Part shown: one piece after another, positions 58,631 through 64,000 of the stretch | Numbering within the stretch: the stretch's first letter is position 1 | Layout of the letters: each line of letters begins with the position of its first letter | Assembly: GCF_025362475.1 (NCBI RefSeq) | Contig: NZ_JANYGH010000018.1 | Span: forward strand, 61,432 to 125,431 | DNA: 64,000 nucleotides | Direction of reading: 5' to 3' | Origin: Mucilaginibacter sp. | Lineage (GTDB): Bacteria > Bacteroidota > Bacteroidia > Sphingobacteriales > Sphingobacteriaceae | Translations under genes and position numbers: made by a program | The notes under the pieces: generated by a model | What the model was told of the DNA's origin: nothing | Seen by the model: the letters and a program-made list of their open reading frames with translations, nothing else | Databases searched by the model: none

Positions 58631-59899
58631 CTAACGATTGGTGTTTACTGCCAAAAGTTTAAGTTGTTGCAGCGCCTGTAGTGCTTTTTTATTATTCCCC
58701 GGATCGTTCTGCTCAAATTTTATACTATCGGCGGCGCTATAAAAAGTGAGGATATTTTGCTGCATATCGGGGGTTATGCATGCAAACTTGTCATCCTGCA
58801 GTTTCAGCAACCATTGGTTATAGGTTTTATCAGCAAGTGGGTACTCATCAGGTTTAGTCTGCTTCCCTGTATCAAAATCTATATTACTGAGCTGCAATTT
58901 ATGGTTACCTACCCTTGTTAAGGCAATAGAATAGTTAATCAAAATACTATCCATACTTGTTATAAACAAATTTTCGCTGGCCACTCCCGGGTATTTAAAT
59001 TTGAATTTTTTAAGTGGCCCTACCTTAGGTAATATTTTTATCATAAAAGCGACCGCACGGGCTTTAAAATCCGGACGGGCATAATTACTACCAAACTCGT
59101 TGTTGAACATTTTCCGGGGCATTCTGTACCTGAAACTGCCGCGTTTTACCAGCGGATCGACTTTCAATATTTCTTCTTTTTTAGATTGCCAGGCATTATG
59201 AATTATCGCCGGGAATAAATTGCGCACCCCCCATCTGAATGTAGCAACGCTGGATTCAAAGCTTGGGAACAGCTCATTAAGATTTTGCCCGTAAACTTTC
59301 AGGAAAGCCCTTTCAAGTACCGGTTTCGACATAGAGAAGCCAATAAAGTCATGATAAGCTATTGACGCGTAATGCCCTTTGGCTGTTTGTATGGCATCAT
59401 ATGCCAGTTCCATTCTGCTATGTGAAGTATGATCATCATTATAGGTAACTACTGCGCCAAATTTTTGCTGAAGAGCTGGATTACCTAAAGGAACCGAACG
59501 ATTAGTAGCCAGCGAATGGCCATATTGATCGGCCATATAATGTGATAACGCGCCAAGTGCAAAGGCATATTCATCCAGGTTTTGTGATTCGTCAATTAAA
59601 GTAGTTATAAAATCACCACTGCGCACATAATGAAGCAGATCTGTAAAATAAGGATCACCAAATGGCATGTACCCCATATCTGCCACCAGGCAACCTCCAT
59701 AAGCAAAGGCATGGGCTTTTTTTAAATCAGCGATACTTGAATTAGGGTATCGTTTTAATAGCAACGGCTGTATTTTGCCCATCCATTCCGCATCAACTAT
59801 AGCCTCATGCGCCAGGATTGAAAATCCTCTTGAGGAAGACGCAAGCATCATAAAAAAAACAATTACAAGGAGATACTTAATAAGAAAGGGAGCTTTCAC
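58631..59899 (-). CDS. Zinc-dependent phospholipase C-like exported protein
   Basis: The 422-residue protein starts with a hydrophobic signal helix (LIKYLLVIVFFMMLASS). SILAHEAIVDAEWM is the N-terminal histidine of the Zn-dependent PLC/nuclease P1 fold. More histidine and aspartate ligands are visible in GGCLVADMGYMPFGDPYFTD, LHYVRSGDF, ALGALSHYMADQYGHSLATN and DDHTSHSRMELAYDAI. The C-terminal 150 residues are less typical. It probably hydrolyses phospholipid headgroups or phosphodiesters in the periplasm. Substrate is not assignable. Confidence 0.75.
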   Translation of the reverse strand: MKAPFLIKYLLVIVFFMMLASSSRGFSILAHEAIVDAEWMGKIQPLLLKRYPNSSIADLKKAHAFAYGGCLVADMGYMPFGDPYFTDLLHYVRSGDFITTLIDESQNLDEYAFALGALSHYMADQYGHSLATNRSVPLGNPALQQKFGAVVTYNDDHTSHSRMELAYDAIQTAKGHYASIAYHDFIGFSMSKPVLERAFLKVYGQNLNELFPSFESSVATFRWGVRNLFPAIIHNAWQSKKEEILKVDPLVKRGSFRYRMPRKMFNNEFGSNYARPDFKARAVAFMIKILPKVGPLKKFKFKYPGVASENLFITSMDSILINYSIALTRVGNHKLQLSNIDFDTGKQTKPDEYPLADKTYNQWLLKLQDDKFACITPDMQQNILTFYSAADSIKFEQNDPGNNKKALQALQQLKLLAVNTNR

Positions 59900-59994
59900 G
59901 ATAGCAATATATGCACAATAACAAGAAGCAATATTATTTGTTTTATGTTATACAAAGGCGACTACCAACAAGGCTGCTTATCTTCTTTTCCTCA

Positions 59995-60606
59995 TTATTT
60001 ATACTTCCAGTGTCTTGATTTACCTTCGGCAAGCCACTCGGCGGCTGTTTCCATACGTTTTTGGCGCGTGGCTTCGCTTTTGGCATCAATTATCCACTCC
60101 ACGTATTCTTTTTTATGCGAATAGCTCGATCTGTCAAAATTAAGGCTGGCATTGGGGTAAGCCGTTAAAAATTCCGTGAAATATTCAGGGATAACCAATT
60201 CGGTTTTAGGGGCCGAAGCCTTTTTTACCGCTTCGGGAGTTTTTTTACCGCTTTCATTAAAGGCAATGGCCTGCAGTATAAAATCCTGCAGAATCTCTTT
60301 TGAAGGCAGGTCTTCTATTTTGGTGATGCGGCCAAAGCTGCCGGCAGAACCATCGCCAATGCTTAATGCATTATAAGGGTCATTTAACAATGTTGCCTTC
60401 CAAAAACCGAAGGCGCAATGTTCTTTGAAAGCTACCATTTGACAAACCACGCCTTTGTAATCAAAAAATGGAAAACCCCATTTAATCGCTTCGGTTAATA
60501 ATGGAGAAGTTTCATGAACTAACTGCCGCAAATAAGTAAGTATTGGCTTTGCAAATTCGGGCGACTTTTCAATGTAAGCATCTACCCTGTTATCATATTG
60601 TTCCAT
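59995..60606 (-). CDS. YdeI/OmpD-associated family protein (DUF1801 plus OmdA-like)
   Basis: The start is set at ATG 60606 (MEQYDNRVDAYIEKSPEFAK); the ORF continues upstream to 60651. The 203-residue protein has a DUF1801-type N-terminus (EFAKPILTYLRQLVHETSP, EAIKWGFPFFDYKGVVCQMV, CAFGFWK) and a C-terminal region with VPEYF-like VIPEYFTEFLTAYPNASLNF and SHKKEYVEWIIDAKSEATRQ. YdeI-type proteins are linked to stress resistance, but no biochemical function is firmly known. Confidence 0.8.
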   Translation of the reverse strand: MEQYDNRVDAYIEKSPEFAKPILTYLRQLVHETSPLLTEAIKWGFPFFDYKGVVCQMVAFKEHCAFGFWKATLLNDPYNALSIGDGSAGSFGRITKIEDLPSKEILQDFILQAIAFNESGKKTPEAVKKASAPKTELVIPEYFTEFLTAYPNASLNFDRSSYSHKKEYVEWIIDAKSEATRQKRMETAAEWLAEGKSRHWKYK

Positions 60607-60721
60607 AAATAAATTTAACAACAAATGACTTAATTTCAAGCAGATGTGCAACCAAAATAATACACCATGCGTCTAAGGTAATGGAAGAACAGATCAACAG
60701 TACGCAAATCAATATCAAGCT

Positions 60722-61807
60722 ATGTTATCAACATCATTGAAATTATCCATGGGCACATTAATCATGGTATTACTTTTACAGCCTTGTTACTGCCAGGTAA
60801 AAAGCACATCGCCCAATCCTTTTACTGATAAAGACATGGTTTCATGGGATTACAGCTCAAAAGTGATTGGAGAAGATTATACGATATATGTACATTTCCC
60901 TCCCGGATACGATACAACCAAAACAAAATACCCGGTACTGTACATGACCGATGGCGACTGGAACATGACCGTTGCCATGAACTGCTTTAACATGCTGAGG
61001 CAGGATTATGAAACCACCGAAGCCCTTATTATAGGCATAGGCTACGGCAGCAGGCCAAACAAACGAAACCGAGACCTTGACCCAAAAACCGGCGGACCAA
61101 ATTTTTTATCATTTATTGAGCAGGAAGTAATCCCTTTTGTGCAAAGTAAATACAGGGTAAATGATAATAAAGCTTTATATGGCTACTCCTTTGGCGGCAT
61201 GTTCACTACTATGGTGCTGTTTCAACATCCGGGCTTATTTAACATGGTGTTCATCGGCGCACCGGGGAATAACGGCCGCGAGTTGATACCATCGGCACAA
61301 AAATATTTTGCCAGCAATAAGGACCTTAACTGTAAGGTATTTGCCGGCGTAGGGTCCTACGAGCACGAAACAGCCCAAAACATTGAGCTATTTAAAAGCT
61401 TCATGGAAAAGCAGAACTGTAAAAGTCTTGAAATTGCAACGGCGATAACCCCTAACGCGGGTCATGGTGCTGCATTGGCACAGGTAATGCAAAATGCTAT
61501 AGCCTTTGCCTACTGTAAAAAACACAAAGTGACCCCGATACCGGCAAAAGAGCTTGAACAATATACAGGCGATTATGCCATGACTGATAACGCCAGGGAT
61601 AAATTTAAACTATACCTGGAGGGTAATAAACTTTACTTTAAACAGAATGACGAATTACCTATCGAATTTGCTCCGTATGCAAAGGATTCGTTTTTTATGC
61701 AGGAGAATGAAAGGGCTGATATTACCTTTAAAACAGCCGGAGGCAAAATGTACATGTTATTTAGTTTCCCCAATGAAAAACCAACACGGCTTGACAAAAC
61801 CAAATAG
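60722..61807 (+). CDS. Exported esterase (enterochelin-esterase/esterase D type)
   Basis: The 361-residue protein has a signal peptide (ends PCYCQ) and an alpha/beta hydrolase domain of the esterase D/enterochelin esterase family: YTIYVHFPPGYDTTKTKYPV, YMTDGDWNM, the nucleophile ALYGYSFGGMFTTMVL, and the histidine in NAGHGAALAQVM. A C-terminal extension (LEQYTGDYAMTDN and YMLFSFPNEKPTRL) resembles a small lipocalin-like domain. It would cleave esters or acyl-sugars in the periplasm. The triad is intact. Confidence 0.88.
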   Translation: MLSTSLKLSMGTLIMVLLLQPCYCQVKSTSPNPFTDKDMVSWDYSSKVIGEDYTIYVHFPPGYDTTKTKYPVLYMTDGDWNMTVAMNCFNMLRQDYETTEALIIGIGYGSRPNKRNRDLDPKTGGPNFLSFIEQEVIPFVQSKYRVNDNKALYGYSFGGMFTTMVLFQHPGLFNMVFIGAPGNNGRELIPSAQKYFASNKDLNCKVFAGVGSYEHETAQNIELFKSFMEKQNCKSLEIATAITPNAGHGAALAQVMQNAIAFAYCKKHKVTPIPAKELEQYTGDYAMTDNARDKFKLYLEGNKLYFKQNDELPIEFAPYAKDSFFMQENERADITFKTAGGKMYMLFSFPNEKPTRLDKTK

Positions 61808-61835
61808 GTTATGATTTTAGCCAGGCAGGCAGTCG

Positions 61836-62321
61836 TTATTGAATAACCAGATCTCTGAATAACTGGATATGCCAGCTGTTTTTAAAAGGCACTTCCCATT
61901 TGCTTTCCAGCTCGGTTAAGTTTTGTACCATGTTGTTGTAAACAATGGTTTCGGTGTTTATTTTGCCTTGTTTAAGCATATCTTCAAACGCATGGCGCGG
62001 CAATGATAAAATCTCCTCACCATCGCGATAGGCCAGGTTAAAACGATCAAATAAATTGATGTTAAAATGCTGCTCTATCTGCTTCATAAAATGAACCGAT
62101 TTATCAATTGAGCATCCGCTCGCGCCAGCCTGGCTTTCGTCTACAATCAAAATCAAAAAACGATTGTATCGCACCTCTCCTTTGGCTTTCAACTGGTTGT
62201 TGTGAGCCGTCCAACTGGTGGCAAATTTATCAAGCTCTTGCTGGATCAGAATTACTTCCTGGTCGGTTAATTTTTTATCGGCCTGGTATATCCAAACTCT
62301 TGATTGTTGAGAAAATTCCAT
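61836..62321 (-). CDS. Conserved Bacteroidetes protein of unknown function
   Basis: The start is set at ATG 62321 (MEFSQQSRVWIYQADKKLTD) since the upstream MIFLQ part is not conserved-looking. The 161-residue protein is soluble. It has WIYQADKKLTDQEVILIQQ, FLILIVDESQAGASGCSIDK (conserved SGCSID) and a FVHFMKQIEQHFNINLFDRF-like helix. Proteins of this kind are often labelled ABC transporter ATPase in databases, but no Walker motif is visible, so the name is unsupported. Its function is unknown. Confidence 0.72.
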   Translation of the reverse strand: MEFSQQSRVWIYQADKKLTDQEVILIQQELDKFATSWTAHNNQLKAKGEVRYNRFLILIVDESQAGASGCSIDKSVHFMKQIEQHFNINLFDRFNLAYRDGEEILSLPRHAFEDMLKQGKINTETIVYNNMVQNLTELESKWEVPFKNSWHIQLFRDLVIQ

Positions 62322-62366
62322 TTGCAAAAATATCAATTTATTAACTTCGGGTTACATTTTGTTGTC

Positions 62367-62849
62367 ATGAAAACATCAATCTTGCAACCAATTAAAAAAA
62401 ACACGGTAATTATAGCAATATTGGCTTTCAGCGGCTTCATTTACGGGTTTAAACCGGGTATCGATGAACTGGAATGGCTAAGCTGGAGCAATAAATGCCT
62501 TGTTGAATCATACAACCCTGCACCTGACATCCAGCTAAAAAAGTGGGAGATCACCCTTACTAACGATTACTTTTTGCGCTTAAGAAAAACTTATCCACAT
62601 GGCCGGCAGGAGTATTTTTCATTCAATTTGCACCGGCTCATCAACGTTGAATACCAGGGAAATGACACAACAGGAACCCTCAAATTAAGTACAATAAACG
62701 ATGATATTATTGTACAAACCTACGAAGACCCCAAGGGTGATATTGACTCTATGGCAACCACTTTAGAATTGCCGGTAAAGAACATGAGCCCGGTACGTTT
62801 AGATAGCCTAAAAAACGCCCTAAATTACTTTAAGATAAAAGGTTCATAA
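62367..62849 (+). CDS. Secreted or membrane-anchored protein of unknown function
   Basis: Starting at ATG 62367 (MKTSILQPIKKNTVIIAILA), the 160-residue protein has one N-terminal hydrophobic segment and a beta-rich domain: IQLKKWEITLTNDYFLRLRK, REYFSF-like EYFSFNLHRLINVEYQG, TTGTLKLSTINDDIIVQTYE. The final helix is LDSLKNALNYFKIKG. No recognised family. The ORF extends upstream to 62304 but the earlier part overlaps the divergent gene. Confidence 0.7.
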   Translation: MKTSILQPIKKNTVIIAILAFSGFIYGFKPGIDELEWLSWSNKCLVESYNPAPDIQLKKWEITLTNDYFLRLRKTYPHGRQEYFSFNLHRLINVEYQGNDTTGTLKLSTINDDIIVQTYEDPKGDIDSMATTLELPVKNMSPVRLDSLKNALNYFKIKGS

Positions 62850-62898
62850 ACCATTGGCCCCCACCGGAGGTCGCCAATATTAAGCAATGCTTAATAAT

Positions 62899-63339
62899 TT
62901 ATTCAGGCGATTCGCTGATCTCGCCTATAAATTCACTTATACTACTGTAGTTTTTAAACGCGATGGCCGAATTAATAACGCTTAACCGGTTAAGAATATC
63001 AAGCGCCACCTGTAAAGCATCAATTTCTTTTCCAAGCATATTTGCATCCCAGTTAATGCCGGCCAAAGTTTCATTCTCGGCCATACCCACACACCAGCTT
63101 TCTAAAAATTCTGCCAATGGAATTTCTGTCGGAACGTAACTACGCCAGTCGTCCCTGGCACAAATTTTAGCATAAGCCCTTTCCGACCAAAATGGCACCA
63201 CAGTAACTTCTTCATTATCATGCGAATGCGAATTTGCCCATCCTGTTTTGCTCATTAGCGCCCACACCAATTTTGTGGCTGCTACTCTTTCTATAAATAA
63301 TTGATACTTTGATTCAATCGCTGCGGTATCCTGTAACAT
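62899..63339 (-). CDS. DUF2750 family protein
   Basis: The start is taken at ATG 63339 (MLQDTAAIESKYQLFIERVA), with a longer in-frame start at 63363 possible. The 146-residue protein matches DUF2750: YQLFIERVAATKLVWALMSK, the conserved W-x-x-x motif VTVVPFWSERAYAKICA, and the closing IPLAEFLESWCVGMAEN. DUF2750 is a family of unknown function in many bacteria. No export signal. Confidence 0.8.
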   Translation of the reverse strand: MLQDTAAIESKYQLFIERVAATKLVWALMSKTGWANSHSHDNEEVTVVPFWSERAYAKICARDDWRSYVPTEIPLAEFLESWCVGMAENETLAGINWDANMLGKEIDALQVALDILNRLSVINSAIAFKNYSSISEFIGEISESPE

Positions 63340-63525
63340 ATCTTTTTTATTAAAAACAATCATTTAATCATTCTCTGCCCCCATTAAGCTATTCCAAAGG
63401 GCATCATCATCCCAAACCTTATTAGCTCCGACAGCTCACATTTACTGAACAGATCTCTGCGCAGGCATTACAGGCGATACAAGCTCACCATTCCTCCCCG
63501 ACAAGACACAACACCACAGAAAGCA

Positions 63526-63753
63526 TTAATTTCCCCTCAGCCCCCTTTTCTTGCCTAAATAAGCCAACACCTGCCCCGGCCACCTGATCACGGTTACCCA
63601 CCTCCAAAAAGGGTAATGAATAAAGCTTGTGCAATCATGATGGCCTGCATAGTAGCTTTTCAAAGTTAAATTCAATTGTTGATACACAGAAATGTTTTTA
63701 AAGTGAAAAAAATAACAAAAGCTAAGTACCTGATTTATTGAAAGATTATTCAA
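63526..63753 (-). CDS. Small hypothetical protein (uncertain)
   Basis: A 75-residue frame rich in aromatic residues (KSYYAGHHDCTSFIHYPF and WRWVTVIRWPGQVLAYLGKK), ending in a basic tail. No family match. Its start region overlaps the tRNA promoter zone, and the frame could be chance. The interval 63364-63825 otherwise shows no gene. Confidence 0.25.
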   Translation of the reverse strand: MNNLSINQVLSFCYFFHFKNISVYQQLNLTLKSYYAGHHDCTSFIHYPFWRWVTVIRWPGQVLAYLGKKRGLRGN

Positions 63754-63800
63754 AATATGCGACTATAGCGCTATAAATTCAAACTTTTTTCAAAAAATAA

Positions 63801-63831
63801 TTTCCAAACTCGAAAAAGAAAACTACATTTG
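63801..63831 (+). promoter_or_regulatory. Promoter of tRNA-Phe
   Basis: TTTCC near 63801 and TACATTTG at 63824-63831, about 19 bases apart, give the Bacteroidetes -33/-7 arrangement. The tRNA begins 16 bases later. Confidence 0.65.
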
Positions 63832-63846
63832 CACTCCCGAAAAGAA

Positions 63847-63919
63847 GGTATCATAGCTCAGTAGGTAGAGCAAAGGACTGAAAATCCTTGTGTCGCTGGT
63901 TCGATCCCAGCTGATACCA
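63847..63919 (+). tRNA. tRNA-Phe (GAA)
   Basis: A 73-base cloverleaf: acceptor GGTATCA/TGATACC, D arm GCTC/GAGC, anticodon stem AAGGA/TCCTT with loop CTGAAAA (anticodon GAA), variable GTGTC, T arm GCTGG/CCAGC with TTCGATC, discriminator A. CCA is not encoded. A strong terminator follows. Confidence 0.97.
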
Positions 63920-63929
63920 CAGAAACAGA

Positions 63930-63961
63930 AATCCTCTTAGTTAACGCTAAGGGGATTTTTT
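63930..63961 (+). terminator. tRNA-Phe terminator
   Basis: AATCCTCTTAG pairs with CTAAGGGGATT around TTAACG, followed by a T tract. Confidence 0.85.
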
Positions 63962-64000
63962 GCGTTTAACCGCCTTTCCTGACATGCAACGACTTTTTTG

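Overview
The window looks like a chromosomal segment of a Sphingobacteriaceae bacterium (Bacteroidetes), close to Mucilaginibacter or Pedobacter. The evidence is Bacteroidetes-type promoters (TAnnTTTG -7 boxes), a type IX secretion sorting domain, a SusC-type plug motif, many SPII lipoproteins, secreted glycosidases and peptidases, and the rpsF-rpsR-rplI operon without ssb. This placement is by sequence character only; no database search was run.

Layout. 1-370: a toxin-antitoxin pair cut by the window edge. 683-5310: a GH2 glycosidase, small lipoproteins, a decayed glutaminase-like fragment, an acyltransferase and a chagasin-like inhibitor. 5663-17085: a secreted M19 membrane dipeptidase gene split by a 10.2-kb Mu-like transposable element (5932-16116). 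17331-31542: secreted and metabolic genes, including an S41 peptidase, DinB-like, NHL/Ig T9SS cargo, DUF5996, metallophosphoesterase, a second intact M19 dipeptidase, a VIT/TonB-plug/TPR/DUF2135 chimera and a cupin. 31605-32040: a 171-bp repeat in nearly three copies. 32049-38873: a divergent LysR regulator and a TolC-RND-adaptor efflux operon. 38961-44904: a DUF2807 protein, hydrolases, pyrB, pyrR and an ACT protein. 45010-58592: housekeeping genes (rpsA, tyrS, icd, dnaX, rpsF-rpsR-rplI, mtgA) with Bacteroidetes-specific unknowns between them. 58631-63961: mixed genes ending in tRNA-Phe and a terminator.

The most interesting object is the inserted element. Removing 5932-16116 and one copy of ACATT restores one uninterrupted 410-codon dipeptidase frame, which fixes both ends. 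It carries a CI-like repressor, a Ner/Cro-like protein, a MuA-like DDE transposase, a MuB-like AAA ATPase, a run of small early-type genes, a protein resembling the phage family DUF6046, and an HK97-type prohead protease fused to 3.7 copies of a 65-residue repeat. I see no terminase large subunit, portal, major capsid, tail tube, sheath or lysis gene. It is therefore a complete, recently mobile Mu-like unit but not a complete phage. Possible explanations are a Mu-like phage satellite, a domesticated transposon, or a deletion derivative that kept its ends.

Other points worth attention: an A10 slippage tract in dnaX at the position expected for making a short gamma form; a TonB plug without a barrel inside a VIT-domain protein; and several families of dispersed palindromic intergenic repeats.
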